From Pseudomonas frederiksbergensis (lineage in GTDB: Bacteria; Pseudomonadota; Gammaproteobacteria; Pseudomonadales; Pseudomonadaceae), in contig NZ_MOBP01000006.1 of the NCBI RefSeq assembly GCF_003732665.1, positions 186,001 through 250,000 of the forward strand: a stretch of 64,000 nt of DNA. The letters run 5' to 3'. The position numbers and the translations under genes were made by a program. The notes below the pieces were generated by a model. That model was not told where the DNA came from. It saw only the letters and a program-made list of their open reading frames with translations, and did not search any database. Positions 1 to 8,460 of the stretch are shown here, in pieces (the stretch's first letter is position 1; the number at the start of each line of letters is the position of its first letter).

Positions 1-1
1 G

Positions 2-310
2 TCGGTCAAGCGCGGCATCTACTGCGCCAACCTCGGCGGCGGTCAGGTGGACATCACCAGCGGCAAATTCGTGTTCTCCACCAGCGAGGCGTACCTGATC
101 GAAGACGGCAAGATCACCGCCCCGGTCAAAGGCGCGACGTTGATTGGTAACGGGCCGGAAGCCATGAGCAAGGTGTCGATGGTCGGTAACGACCTGGCGC
201 TGGACAGTGGCGTGGGGACGTGCGGGAAGGATGGGCAGTCGGTGCCGGTGGGTGTCGGCCAGCCAACGCTGAAAATCGATGCGATCACTGTGGGTGGCAC
301 AGGATCATAA
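2..310 (+). CDS. tldD: TldD metalloprotease subunit, C-terminal end (partial)
   Basis: The reading frame is open from the left edge and stops with TAA. It encodes about 102 residues of a TldD C-terminus: [17 protein letters not shown] near the beginning and [12 protein letters not shown] near the end are typical of TldD. TldD pairs with PmbA (TldE) to form a zinc peptidase that trims unfolded peptides and microcin/antitoxin substrates. The metal-binding HExxxH motif lies in the missing part. The partner pmbA is encoded just downstream, beyond the oppositely oriented yjgA. Assignment rests on family resemblance and context. Confidence 0.9.
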   Translation, partial: SVKRGIYCANLGGGQVDITSGKFVFSTSEAYLIEDGKITAPVKGATLIGNGPEAMSKVSMVGNDLALDSGVGTCGKDGQSVPVGVGQPTLKIDAITVGGTGS

Positions 311-316
311 AGAAAT

Positions 317-407
317 GTAGGAGCTGCCGCAGGCTGCGATCTTTTGACTTTGATCTTTGCAACATCAAAAGCAAGATCAAAAGATCGCAGCCTGCGGCAG
401 CTCCTAC
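317..407. repeat. REP-like perfect inverted repeat between convergent tldD and yjgA
   Basis: Two perfect 31-nt arms (317-347 and 377-407), beginning GTAGGAGCTGCCGCAGGCTG, flank a 29-nt AT-rich loop. This belongs to a different REP family from the GTGGGAGCGGGC type common elsewhere in the window. It lies between two converging genes, where such palindromes often act as bidirectional mRNA stabilisers or terminators. Confidence 0.85.
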
Positions 408-422
408 AAGGGACGCGATAAC

Positions 423-947
423 TTAACGCAGACCGCGTTGAGTCTCGTCCAGCTCACGGATGTACTTGAAGATTTTACGGCTCGATGCCGGTGGCTTGTT
501 GGTCGCCAGTTCGTGCTGGGCCTGACGGATCAGGGAACGCAACTGTTGACGATCAGCCTCCGGGTAGTCGATGACGAATTTTTCCAGGACCGCGTCGTCG
601 CCTGCGATCAAGCGATCGCGCCAGCGTTCCAGGCCGTGGAAACGTTCGTTGTACTGCCGGGTGGAGGCATCGAGTTGATCGAGCAAGGTCAGAATGGCGT
701 CAGTGTCCTGGTCGCGCATCAGTTTGCCGATGAACATAAGGTGCCGTTTACGCGCGATATTCGCGGTGTGCTTGGGCGCATCGGCCAGGGCCCGGCGCAT
801 GGCGTCGGTCAACGGCAGTTTTGCCAGCAAGTCAGGCTTGAGCGTTGTAAGGCGTTCGCCGAGGTCAACCAGAGCATGCAGCTCGCGTTTAACCTGGGAT
901 TTGCTTTTTTCTCCCGTATCGAGGGAGTCGTCGTAAGAATCAACCAT
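423..947 (-). CDS. yjgA: Ribosome-associated protein YjgA (DUF615)
   Basis: Encodes 174 residues from the ATG at 947 ([18 protein letters not shown]). The protein is highly charged and helical, typical of the DUF615/YjgA family that associates with 50S ribosomal subunit assembly intermediates. The core [20 protein letters not shown] and the C-terminal [11 protein letters not shown] are conserved family segments. The frame stays open for hundreds of codons upstream, opposite pmbA, but that part is a GC-rich antisense frame. The methionine at 947 matches the family N-terminus. The gene lies head-to-head with pmbA and converges on tldD. Confidence 0.9.
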   Translation of the reverse strand: MVDSYDDSLDTGEKSKSQVKRELHALVDLGERLTTLKPDLLAKLPLTDAMRRALADAPKHTANIARKRHLMFIGKLMRDQDTDAILTLLDQLDASTRQYNERFHGLERWRDRLIAGDDAVLEKFVIDYPEADRQQLRSLIRQAQHELATNKPPASSRKIFKYIRELDETQRGLR

Positions 948-1055
948 GGTGGCCGTCCGCAAAGAAACGCCGCCATGATAACCAGTCGGGGGCCGCTTGT
1001 CCGGCCCGGTCGCTCGAAGGCCCCAGCCGAAAGCAGAATTTGAGTGGAGAACAGC

Positions 1056-2402
1056 ATGAGTGCAGTTGAAAGCGTCGGCCCACAAGCGTTGCCGGCACTG
1101 CAAGAGCAAGTCGAGCAGATCATTGCTGAAGCCAAGCGCCAGGGCGCCAGTGCCTGTGAAGTCGCGGTGTCGCTGGAGCAGGGCCTGTCCACGTCGGTGC
1201 GTCAGCGAGAAGTCGAAACTGTCGAATTCAATCGCGATCAGGGCTTTGGCATCACGTTGTACGTCGGCCAGCGCAAAGGTTCGGCCAGCACGTCGGCCAG
1301 TGGCCCGGAAGCGATTCGCGAAACCGTCGCCGCCGCGCTTGCCATTGCCAAGCACACCTCTGAAGACGAAGCCTCGGGCCTGGCGGATGCCGCGCTGATG
1401 GCCAAGGACCTGCAGGATTTCGACCTGTTCCACGAGTGGGACATCACTCCCGAGCAAGCCATCGAAATGGCCTTGAGCTGTGAAGCGGCGGCGTTTGCCA
1501 CCGACAGCCGGATCAAGAACGCCGACGGCACCACCCTCAGCACCCATCAGGGCTGCCGCGTCTACGGCAACAGCCACGGCTTTATCGGCGGCTACGCGTC
1601 GACTCGCCACAGCCTGAGCTGCGTGATGATCGCCGAGGCCGAAGGCCAGATGCAGCGCGATTACTGGTACGACGTGAACCGTCAGGGCAGCTTGCTGGCC
1701 GACCCGGTGAGCATTGGCCAGCGTGCCGCGCAACGGGCGGCGAGCCGTCTGGGCGCGCGTCCGGTGCCAACCTGCGAAGTGCCGGTGCTGTTTTCGGCGG
1801 AACTGGCCGGTGGCTTGTTCGGCAGCTTCCTGTCGGCGGTGTCCGGCGGCAGCCTGTATCGCAAATCGTCGTTCCTCGAAGGCACCCTGGGGCAGAAACT
1901 GTTCCCGGAATGGCTGACCCTCGATGAGCGTCCACATTTGATGCGCGCCATGGGCAGTTCGGCGTTCGATGGCGATGGTTTGGCGACCTATGCCAAACCG
2001 TTCGTCGAAAATGGCGTCCTGGTGTCGTACATCCTCGGCACCTATTCCGGTCGCAAACTGGGCATGCCGAGCACCGCCAACGCTGGCGGCGTGCACAACC
2101 TGTTCGTCACCCATGGCGACGAAGACCAGGCTGCGCTGTTGCGTCGTATGGGCCGTGGCTTGCTGGTCACCGAACTGATGGGGCAGGGCCTGAATATGGT
2201 CACCGGCGATTACTCCCGTGGCGCGGCGGGTTTCTGGGTCGAGAACGGCGAAATCCAGTTCGCGGTCCAGGAAGTGACCATCGCCGGCAACATGCGCGAC
2301 ATGTTCAAGCAGATTGTCGCGGTGGGGAATGACCTGGAACTGCGCAGCAACATTCGCACTGGCTCGGTGCTGATTGAGCGGATGACGGTGGCGGGTAGCT
2401 AA
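1056..2402 (+). CDS. pmbA: PmbA/TldE peptidase subunit
   Basis: Encodes 448 residues, normal for PmbA. PmbA is the partner of TldD in a heteromeric zinc peptidase involved in microcin B17 maturation and CcdA degradation in E. coli. PmbA itself lacks the metal-binding motif, and none is seen here. The C-terminal stretch [20 protein letters not shown] is characteristic of the TldD/PmbA family. A GTG twelve bases earlier is in frame, but the ATG at 1056 is preceded by GGAGA at good spacing and is preferred. A strong intrinsic terminator follows the stop. Confidence 0.93.
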   Translation: MSAVESVGPQALPALQEQVEQIIAEAKRQGASACEVAVSLEQGLSTSVRQREVETVEFNRDQGFGITLYVGQRKGSASTSASGPEAIRETVAAALAIAKHTSEDEASGLADAALMAKDLQDFDLFHEWDITPEQAIEMALSCEAAAFATDSRIKNADGTTLSTHQGCRVYGNSHGFIGGYASTRHSLSCVMIAEAEGQMQRDYWYDVNRQGSLLADPVSIGQRAAQRAASRLGARPVPTCEVPVLFSAELAGGLFGSFLSAVSGGSLYRKSSFLEGTLGQKLFPEWLTLDERPHLMRAMGSSAFDGDGLATYAKPFVENGVLVSYILGTYSGRKLGMPSTANAGGVHNLFVTHGDEDQAALLRRMGRGLLVTELMGQGLNMVTGDYSRGAAGFWVENGEIQFAVQEVTIAGNMRDMFKQIVAVGNDLELRSNIRTGSVLIERMTVAGS

Positions 2403-2421
2403 TCCCGGTTTTCCGTTACAT

Positions 2422-2461
2422 AAAAAGGCGCGTCATCCCATCGGATGGCGCGCCTTTTTTA
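2422..2461 (+). terminator. Intrinsic terminator after pmbA
   Basis: AAAAAGGCGCG and CGCGCCTTTTTT form a GC-rich stem around a loop of about 15 nt, ending in a run of six T. It begins about 20 nt after the pmbA stop codon. Confidence 0.9.
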
Positions 2462-2483
2462 TGCGCCTCACACAAGTCCCCCT

Positions 2484-2570
2484 GTGGGAGCGGGCTTGCT
2501 CGCGAAGGCGGTATGTCAGTCACCTCATTTCTAGCTGACACACCGCATTCGCGAGCAAGCCCGCTCCCAC
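2484..2570. repeat. REP palindrome pair (GTGGGAGCGGGC type)
   Basis: Inverted arms starting GTGGGAGCGGGCTTGCTCG and ending CCCGCTCCCAC surround a variable centre. This is the typical fluorescens-group REP doublet, placed between pmbA and the fag promoter region. Confidence 0.85.
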
Positions 2571-2597
2571 AATGAACCTCATCTATTTTTCCGGGGT

Positions 2598-2639
2598 TGT
2601 TTTGGTTCTCATTATCATCTAATAATAAATCTCATTACC
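2598..2639 (+). promoter_or_regulatory. Candidate overlapping Fur-binding sites upstream of fagA
   Basis: An AT-rich stretch contains CATTATC (2610-2616) and AATAATAAATCTCATTACC (2621-2639). The latter matches the 19-bp palindromic Fur consensus at 13 of 19 positions by hand alignment; a second alignment at 2598-2616 matches at 12. The position directly in front of fagA-fumC-orfX-sodA agrees with the known Fur control of this operon in P. aeruginosa. Confidence 0.65.
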
Positions 2640-2654
2640 GAATGAGCCCGGATT

Positions 2655-3062
2655 ATGAGTTCTGCCTTGCACGAGCAGCCGTACCTCGAAAGCTGGCGCT
2701 GGATGAGTCGCCAGATCCGATGCGCGATGGATCCCGACGAACCGCGCCTGATTGAACATTACTTGGCCGAAGGCCGGTATCTGGCCTGTTGCACGGCCAC
2801 CTCGCCCTGGACCATCGCTGAAACCTCCTTCCGTTTATTGCTCGACACCGCCGCCGATGTCGCGCTGCCGTGGCACTGGCGCAGCTACTGCCTCGACCAA
2901 GCCTGGCGCCCGTTGCGTGAGCTGGAACGTCTCTCCCTGTGCAAATGCCGGCTCAAACGCTGGCAGCGCTACACCTGGCAACTGGCGACCTGCGAGTTGC
3001 AGCCCTCGATTCCCCTCATAGAACTGGTGCAAGGATTTAGTGATGACCAAGACTCGTATTGA
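2655..3062 (+). CDS. fagA: FagA, Fur-associated protein of the fumC-sodA operon
   Basis: Encodes 135 residues rich in Trp, Arg and Cys (SWRWMSRQIRCAM near the start), with no catalytic domain that I recognise. It is named FagA because it is the first gene of the fagA-fumC-orfX-sodA iron-starvation operon described in P. aeruginosa. Its biochemical role is unknown. The start is the ATG at 2655. The 3' end overlaps fumC by 20 nt, suggesting translational coupling. Fur-like sites lie 16-57 nt upstream of the start. Confidence 0.85.
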   Translation: MSSALHEQPYLESWRWMSRQIRCAMDPDEPRLIEHYLAEGRYLACCTATSPWTIAETSFRLLLDTAADVALPWHWRSYCLDQAWRPLRELERLSLCKCRLKRWQRYTWQLATCELQPSIPLIELVQGFSDDQDSY

Positions 3063-4419
3063 GCGCGACAGCATGGGCGAGCTTCAGCTCCCGGAAGCCG
3101 CCCTCTACGGCGCACAAACCCAACGTGCGGTGGATAACTTCCCCATCAGCGGCAAACCGATGCCGGTGCAGTTCATTCGTGCGTTGATCCTGGCCAAGGC
3201 TGCCGCCGCCCGGGCCAACGTGGAGCTCAAGCAGATCAGCGAATCCCAGGGCAAAGCCATTGTCGATGCGGCTCAGGGCTTGCTCGAAGGCGATTTCATG
3301 CAGCACTTCCCGGTGGACATCTTCCAGACCGGTTCCGGCACCAGCTCCAACATGAACGCCAACGAAGTGATCGCCACCCTGGCCAGCCGACTGCTGGGCG
3401 AGCCGGTGAACCCCAACGATCACGTCAACTGCGGCCAGAGCAGCAACGACATCATCCCGACCACCATCCACGTCAGTGCCGCGCTGGCGTTGCACGAGCA
3501 ATTACTGCCGGCGCTGCTGCATCTGGTGCAGGTGATCGAGCACAAGGCCGAGCAGGTCCATCACCACGTCAAAACCGGGCGCACGCACTTGATGGACGCC
3601 ATGCCCGTACGCATGAGCCAAGTACTTAACGGCTGGGCGCAACAGCTCAAAGCCAACATCGGCCACCTGCAAGACTTGCTGCCGAGCCTGCAATCCCTGG
3701 CCCAGGGCGGCACGGCGGTCGGCACCGGGATCAATGCTCATCCGCAATTCGCGGCGCTGTTCAGCCAGCAATTGAGCAAACTGACCCAAGTGCAATTCCA
3801 GCCGGGCAAGGACCTGTTCGCGTTGATCGGTTCCCAGGACACGGCGGTCGCGGTCTCTGGTCAGCTCAAGGCCACCGCCGTTTCGCTGATGAAAATCGCC
3901 AACGACCTGCGCTGGATGAACTCCGGTCCGCTCGCAGGCCTGGGCGAAATCGAACTCGAAGCCTTGCAACCGGGCTCCTCGATCATGCCGGGCAAGGTCA
4001 ACCCGGTGATCCCGGAAGCCACGGCGATGGTCGCCGCCCAAGTGATCGGCAACGACACGGTAATCACTATCGCCGGCCAGTCGGGCAATTTCGAATTGAA
4101 CGTGATGCTGCCGATCATCGCCCAGAACCTGCTAAGCAGTATCGAGTTGCTGGCCAATTCCAGCCGACTGCTGGGTGACAAGGCCATCGCCAGCTTCAAG
4201 GTCAACGAGGCCCGGCTCAAGGAAGCGCTGTCGCGCAATCCGATCCTGGTCACCGCACTCAACCCGATCATCGGTTACCAAAAAGCCGCTGAAATCGCCA
4301 AGAAGGCGTATCAGCAGGGCCGTCCGGTGATTGATGTCGCCCTGGAACACACCGACCTGACGCGCAGCCAACTGGAAGAACTACTCAATCCAGAAAAGCT
4401 CACCGCCGGCGGCGTGTAA
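3043..4419 (+). CDS. fumC: Class II fumarate hydratase FumC
   Basis: Encodes 458 residues, standard for class II fumarase, the iron-independent enzyme that interconverts fumarate and malate in the TCA cycle. The fumarase/aspartase signature PGSSIMPGKVNP is present about two thirds of the way through, as are TGSGTSSNMNANEV and the HVNCGQSSNDIIPT segment. A GTG precedes the chosen ATG (3043) by one codon, and AAGGA sits upstream of both. Making an Fe-free fumarase together with Mn-SOD allows metabolism to continue when Fur is inactive. It is part of the fag operon. Confidence 0.96.
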   Translation: MTKTRIERDSMGELQLPEAALYGAQTQRAVDNFPISGKPMPVQFIRALILAKAAAARANVELKQISESQGKAIVDAAQGLLEGDFMQHFPVDIFQTGSGTSSNMNANEVIATLASRLLGEPVNPNDHVNCGQSSNDIIPTTIHVSAALALHEQLLPALLHLVQVIEHKAEQVHHHVKTGRTHLMDAMPVRMSQVLNGWAQQLKANIGHLQDLLPSLQSLAQGGTAVGTGINAHPQFAALFSQQLSKLTQVQFQPGKDLFALIGSQDTAVAVSGQLKATAVSLMKIANDLRWMNSGPLAGLGEIELEALQPGSSIMPGKVNPVIPEATAMVAAQVIGNDTVITIAGQSGNFELNVMLPIIAQNLLSSIELLANSSRLLGDKAIASFKVNEARLKEALSRNPILVTALNPIIGYQKAAEIAKKAYQQGRPVIDVALEHTDLTRSQLEELLNPEKLTAGGV

Positions 4420-4446
4420 TCACTGCTACCGCTTTGGAGGCTCACC

Positions 4447-4887
4447 ATGGAGCACTGGAAACGCACGATCGAAAGGGCCAATCGCCATTTCATGCTGGGC
4501 GAGTTCGTCGATGCCCGCGAGGCTTACTTGCAGGCACTGGCATTGGCCCAGGTGTTGTTCGAGCGCTGGGCGGATGCCGACGAAGCGGTGGCCGCTTGCG
4601 TGATTTCCCACCACAACCTGGCGGATTTGCATTTGCGTCTGAACCAGCCGGAGGAGAGCGCCGAGTACCTGTGCGCGATCCATCAACGGTTGTTGCAGAC
4701 CATGCAGGACCCGCGACTGGCCCCGGCCCTGCGCGAAGCCGCGTTGCGCCAGAGCAGCAAAACCTACGTCGAACTGCTGAATTTCATCAGTGAACACGGT
4801 GAATACCCGCGCACCCATCGGCTGTTGCACATGGATGCTGCGTCGCCCCGACATCAGCCTGTCCCTCTTCAACATGGAGTCCACTGA
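4447..4887 (+). CDS. OrfX-type TPR-like protein of the fag operon
   Basis: Encodes 146 residues, mostly amphipathic helices ([22 protein letters not shown] resembles a TPR helix pair). It corresponds to the uncharacterised OrfX between fumC and sodA in the Pseudomonas iron-starvation operon. AGG upstream and the ATG at 4447 define the start. Its stop lies one base before the sodA ATG, so the genes are probably translationally coupled. Function is unknown; protein-protein interaction is a reasonable inference from the helical repeats. Confidence 0.85.
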   Translation: MEHWKRTIERANRHFMLGEFVDAREAYLQALALAQVLFERWADADEAVAACVISHHNLADLHLRLNQPEESAEYLCAIHQRLLQTMQDPRLAPALREAALRQSSKTYVELLNFISEHGEYPRTHRLLHMDAASPRHQPVPLQHGVH

Positions 4888-4888
4888 A

Positions 4889-5500
4889 ATGGCTTTTACC
4901 TTGCCTGCCTTGCCGTACGCCTACGATGCCCTGGAACCGCATATCGATGCGCAGACCATGGAAATCCACTACACCAAACACCACCAGACCTACATCAACA
5001 ACCTCAACGCGGCCGTCGAAGGGACCGAGTTTGCCGATTGGTCGGTGGAAAAACTGGTGGCCAGCGTTCAGCAACTGCCAGAAAAACTGCGCGCAGCGGT
5101 GATCAATCAGGGCGGCGGCCACGCCAACCACTCGTTGTTCTGGGAAGTCATGGCGCCCAACGCCGGCGGTAAACCTGATGGCGCGTTGGCCACGGCCATC
5201 GATGAGCAGTTGGGCGGTCTCGACAGTTTCAAGGATGCCTTCACCAAAGCCGCACTGACCCGTTTCGGCAGTGGCTGGGCTTGGCTGAGCGTCACGCCGC
5301 ACAAGACCCTGATCGTGGAAAGCAGTGGCAATCAGGACAGCCCGTTGATGAACGGCAACACACCGATCCTCGGCCTCGACGTCTGGGAGCACGCCTATTA
5401 CCTGCGTTATCAGAACCGCCGTCCGGAATACATCAACGCGTTTTACAACGTGATCAATTGGCCCGAAGTCGCGGCGCGCTATCAGGCTGCGCTGGTTTAA
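4889..5500 (+). CDS. sodA: Manganese superoxide dismutase SodA
   Basis: Encodes 203 residues starting [20 protein letters not shown]. The metal ligands His27 (MEIHYTKHH) and His81 ([11 protein letters not shown]), and the Asp and His of [11 protein letters not shown], are visible. The Gln in NQDSPLM and the GG-rich segment favour Mn over Fe. It converts superoxide to peroxide in the cytoplasm. Upstream in-frame methionines exist, but the ATG at 4889 matches the family N-terminus and has GGAG about 10 nt upstream. It is the last gene of the Fur-controlled set, replacing Fe-SOD under iron limitation. Confidence 0.96.
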   Translation: MAFTLPALPYAYDALEPHIDAQTMEIHYTKHHQTYINNLNAAVEGTEFADWSVEKLVASVQQLPEKLRAAVINQGGGHANHSLFWEVMAPNAGGKPDGALATAIDEQLGGLDSFKDAFTKAALTRFGSGWAWLSVTPHKTLIVESSGNQDSPLMNGNTPILGLDVWEHAYYLRYQNRRPEYINAFYNVINWPEVAARYQAALV

Positions 5501-5530
5501 GTCCTCTATAAAAACAATCCAAGGCTGACT

Positions 5531-6424
5531 ATGGGCACTGAAACACTGGCGATCGGTAGCGGACGAATGTTTCGTTACGCGTTGGGATCGCTGTTACTGC
5601 TGGCGGGTATGACGTTGTTGGTCGCCCAGGGATTGGCGTGGCTGGACCTTGAGCCGAAATTGCTGCGTGCCCTGCAAGGCGGGGCGATTTGCGCCTTGGG
5701 CACCGCGCTCGGGGCGGTGCCGGTGCTGGTGATCCGGCGCATGCCCCAGGCGCTCAGCGATACCCTGCTGGGTTTCGGTGCCGGCGTGATGCTTGCGGCG
5801 ACGGCGTTTTCGCTGATAGTCCCGGGCATCTCTGCGGCCGAAAGCCTGGGGCTGACGCCTTGGGCGGCCAGCGGCCTGATCAGCTTCGGCATCATGCTCG
5901 GCGCGTTCGGGCTGTTCCTGGTGGATCGCAAGGTCTCCGGGGCCAGTCCGGAAATGCTCGTCGGCACCTTGGAAAGACCGGTGATTCCACCGCGGATCTG
6001 GTTGTTCGTCTTCGCGATCATTGCCCATAACATTCCGGAAGGCATGGCGGTTGGGGTTTCGGCCGGTGGCGGCATGCCCGACGCCGACAGCCTGGCCATG
6101 GGCATTGCCTTGCAGGATGTACCCGAGGGGCTGGTGATCGCGTTGGTGTTGGCTGGGGCGGGGATGTCGCGGGTCAAGGCGTTCCTGATCGGTGCGGCAT
6201 CAGGGCTGGTGGAGCCGGTCTTCGCGCTGCTGTGTGCGTGGCTGGTCAGCCTGGCGGAGTTGCTATTGCCGTTGGGTCTGGCGCTGGCGGCCGGGGCGAT
6301 GCTGCTGGTGGTGACCCATGAAGTCATTCCGGAGTCGCGGCGCAATGGTCACGACAAACTGGCGAGCCTGGGATTGTTGATCGGGTTTTGCTTGATGATG
6401 GTGATGGATACCGCACTCGCCTAG
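5531..6424 (+). CDS. ZIP-family (GufA-like) metal transporter
   Basis: Encodes 297 residues with about eight hydrophobic segments. The diagnostic ZIP motifs are HNIPEGMAVG at about residue 163 and QDVPEGLVIAL at about residue 194. The second motif carries Gln where the first has His, as in the GufA branch. It probably imports divalent metal (Zn, Mn or Fe) across the inner membrane. It sits 30 nt after sodA, so it may be read from the same iron-starvation transcript and help supply manganese to SodA; that is inference. It converges on ptsH with only 8 nt between stops. Confidence 0.88.
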   Translation: MGTETLAIGSGRMFRYALGSLLLLAGMTLLVAQGLAWLDLEPKLLRALQGGAICALGTALGAVPVLVIRRMPQALSDTLLGFGAGVMLAATAFSLIVPGISAAESLGLTPWAASGLISFGIMLGAFGLFLVDRKVSGASPEMLVGTLERPVIPPRIWLFVFAIIAHNIPEGMAVGVSAGGGMPDADSLAMGIALQDVPEGLVIALVLAGAGMSRVKAFLIGAASGLVEPVFALLCAWLVSLAELLLPLGLALAAGAMLLVVTHEVIPESRRNGHDKLASLGLLIGFCLMMVMDTALA

Positions 6425-6432
6425 GCGAGTGC

Positions 6433-6708
6433 TCAGCCGCCTTCGTCGAAGTAGTTATTGATCAGTGCAACCAGCGCATCCAGCGCTTCTTGCTCCTGGT
6501 GCCCTTCGGTGCTCAGGTAGATTTTGGTGCCCTTTCCCGCTGCGAGCATCATCATCGACATGATGCTTTTGCCATCAACCGTGGTTTCGGGCGTGCGGCC
6601 CACTCTGATCGAGCAATCGGGATACTGGCCTGCCACCCCAACGAATTTCGCAGAAGCGCGGGCATGCAGACCCAGTTTGTTGATGATTTCAATTTCCAGA
6701 GCAGGCAT
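6433..6708 (-). CDS. ptsH: HPr-family phosphocarrier NPr of the nitrogen PTS
   Basis: Encodes 91 residues with the HPr active-site motif GLHARASAKF (His15) and the regulatory-serine region GKSIMSMMML. In the nitrogen PTS it passes phosphate from PtsP to PtsN. It is the last gene of the leftward lptC-to-ptsH cluster, 15 nt after rapZ. Pseudomonads lacking sugar PTS complexity use this NPr chiefly for regulation. Symbols ptsH, ptsO and npr are all used. Confidence 0.93.
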   Translation of the reverse strand: MPALEIEIINKLGLHARASAKFVGVAGQYPDCSIRVGRTPETTVDGKSIMSMMMLAAGKGTKIYLSTEGHQEQEALDALVALINNYFDEGG

Positions 6709-6723
6709 CGCGTTGTGAATCCT

Positions 6724-7581
6724 TTAGCTGAGGTCGCGGTGGCGGACCTGGACGTTCTTCAGGGATTGTTGCAGGGCCTGACCCAGACGTTCGGTCAGGT
6801 AGACAGAGCGGTGATGACCGCCCGTGCAGCCAATGGCAATGGTGACATAGGCGCGGTTACTCGCGGCAAACCGCGGCAGCCACTTGAACAGGTAGTTGTA
6901 GATGTCCTGGAACATCTCCTCGACGTCGGGCTGTGCCGCCAGATAGTCGGCCACCGGCTGATCGAGCCCGGACTGTGCCCGCAGCTCCGGCTTCCAATAA
7001 GGATTGGGCAGGCAGCGCACGTCGAACACCACATCGGCATCCACCGGCATGCCACGCTTGAACCCGAAAGACTCCACCAGGAACGCAGTGCCGGGCTCTG
7101 GCTGGTTCAGCAGGCGCAACTTGATGGTATCGCGCAACTGGTACAGGTTCAGGTTGGTGGTATTGATCTTGAGGTCGGCGAGGTCCGCAATCGGCCCGAG
7201 CAGTTGGGACTCGTCGTCGATTGCCTCGGCCAGTGAACGGTTGGCGTTGCTCAGCGGGTGCCGACGGCGGGTTTCCGAGAAACGCTTGAGCAGGGTTTCT
7301 TCATCGGCATCCAGGTACAACACATCGCACTGGATATGCCGGCTGCGCACTTCTTCAAGCAGTTCGGGAAAGCGCGACAGGTGGCTGGGCAGGTTGCGGG
7401 CGTCGATGGAAACGGCGACCAGTGGCTGTGCCAGTTCGGTATGAATCAGGGCGCGTTCGGCCAGTTCCGGCAGCAGGCCGGCGGGCAGGTTGTCGATGCA
7501 GTAGTAGCCGTTGTCCTCAAGGACATTGAGCGCCGTACTTTTACCTGAGCCGGAACGGCCACTGACGATGATCAAGCGCAT
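6724..7581 (-). CDS. rapZ: RNase adapter protein RapZ
   Basis: Encodes 285 residues. It has the N-terminal Walker A loop [12 protein letters not shown] (about residues 7-18) and the C-terminal conserved [12 protein letters not shown] segment near residue 240. RapZ binds nucleotides and, in enterics, guides RNase E to the GlmZ sRNA to control glucosamine-6-phosphate synthesis. The Pseudomonas role is less defined. It is encoded immediately after ptsN and before ptsH, the classic rpoN-cluster order. Confidence 0.95.
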   Translation of the reverse strand: MRLIIVSGRSGSGKSTALNVLEDNGYYCIDNLPAGLLPELAERALIHTELAQPLVAVSIDARNLPSHLSRFPELLEEVRSRHIQCDVLYLDADEETLLKRFSETRRRHPLSNANRSLAEAIDDESQLLGPIADLADLKINTTNLNLYQLRDTIKLRLLNQPEPGTAFLVESFGFKRGMPVDADVVFDVRCLPNPYWKPELRAQSGLDQPVADYLAAQPDVEEMFQDIYNYLFKWLPRFAASNRAYVTIAIGCTGGHHRSVYLTERLGQALQQSLKNVQVRHRDLS

Positions 7582-7583
7582 GA

Positions 7584-8066
7584 TTAGTGACCGTGTTTTT
7601 CGCTGCCGTGGCCTTGCTCGTCCACGACAACCTGATACAAAGCTTCGTTGCTCGAGGCATGACGCAGTTTTTCGCGTACTTCCTTGCGGTCAAGCATGCT
7701 GGCGATCTGGCGCAGCAGCTCCAGGTGCGCATCGGTGGCGGCTTCCGGGACCAGCAGGACGAACAGCAGGTCAACCGGAGCGCCGTCGATGGCGTCGAAA
7801 TCGATAGGTGCATCAAGGTGCATCAGGGCGCTGATGGGCGAGGTACAGCCCTTCAAGCGACAGTGGGGGATAGCGATGCCGTTGCCAAAACCGGTGGAAC
7901 CGAGTTTTTCACGGGCAATCAGCGCTTCGAAGACAACTTGCATCTCCAGACCCTGTACTTCCCGGGCGATCAGGTTGGCAATTTGCTCGAGGGCTTTCTT
8001 TTTACTGCCGCCCGGCACGTTCACAAGGGAACGGCCGGGGGTCAGGATGGTTTCAAGTCGGATCAT
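7584..8066 (-). CDS. ptsN: Nitrogen-regulatory PTS protein EIIA-Ntr
   Basis: Encodes 160 residues, starting [28 protein letters not shown]. The phosphorylated histidine is His68 in AIPHCRLKG. The last residues are a charged His/Gly-rich tail (GHGSEKHGH). PtsN receives phosphate from NPr and regulates K+ transport, carbon/nitrogen balance and, in Pseudomonas, polyhydroxyalkanoate metabolism. It lies between hpf and rapZ with almost no spacing. Confidence 0.95.
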   Translation of the reverse strand: MIRLETILTPGRSLVNVPGGSKKKALEQIANLIAREVQGLEMQVVFEALIAREKLGSTGFGNGIAIPHCRLKGCTSPISALMHLDAPIDFDAIDGAPVDLLFVLLVPEAATDAHLELLRQIASMLDRKEVREKLRHASSNEALYQVVVDEQGHGSEKHGH

Positions 8067-8078
8067 GGGTTGGGGGTG

Positions 8079-8387
8079 TTAACGACCGGTCGCGCCCTGG
8101 AGGAGGCTCTGGGTCTTTTCCTTATGCTTTTTAAGTTGTTTATCCAGCTTGTCGGTGAGTGAGTCGATCGCCGCGTACATATCGGTATGTTCCGCGTTGG
8201 CGACCACTTCACTGCCGGGAATATGCAGGGTGGCTTCGATTTTCTGCTTCAGCTTCTCGACCGTCATCGTCACCTGTACGTTGGTGATCTTGTCGAAATG
8301 TCGTTCTAATCGTTCGAGTTTTTCGCCGATGTAGGCGCGCAGGGGTTCGGTCACTTCCAGTTGGTGTCCACTGATGTTGACTTGCAT
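8079..8387 (-). CDS. hpf: Hibernation promoting factor, short form
   Basis: Encodes 102 residues (MQVNISGHQLEVTEPLRAYI) of the ribosome-associated sigma-54 modulation family. HPF sits in the decoding channel of 30S subunits and, with RMF, drives 100S ribosome dimers in stationary phase. The frame extends farther upstream, but the ATG at 8387 has AAGGAG just before it and matches short-HPF length. It follows rpoN across a 73-nt gap that contains a strong hairpin. Confidence 0.94.
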   Translation of the reverse strand: MQVNISGHQLEVTEPLRAYIGEKLERLERHFDKITNVQVTMTVEKLKQKIEATLHIPGSEVVANAEHTDMYAAIDSLTDKLDKQLKKHKEKTQSLLQGATGR

Positions 8388-8405
8388 ACAGCTTCTCCTT
8401 CGTTG

Positions 8406-8444
8406 CCAGTGCATAAAGCGGTAGATCAGATGATCTACCACTGG
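8406..8444 (-). other. Strong hairpin in the rpoN-hpf intergenic gap
   Basis: GGTAGATC (8420-8427) and GATCTACC (8432-8439) form a perfect 8-bp stem with a 4-nt loop. CCAGT/ACTGG (8406-8410 and 8440-8444) can extend it past a bulge. No T-run follows, so it is more likely an mRNA processing or stability element than a terminator. Confidence 0.6.
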
Positions 8445-8460
8445 AACGCTGTGCTGTGGC

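Noticed and set aside
948..2114. Long open frame on the minus strand continuing yjgA upstream, opposite pmbA
   Set aside because: It is a GC-rich antisense frame; the conserved YjgA protein begins at 947 and the extension resembles no protein family.
2484..2570. REP series considered as CRISPR repeats
   Set aside because: The units are palindromic doublets scattered kilobases apart, with no regular spacers or cas genes.
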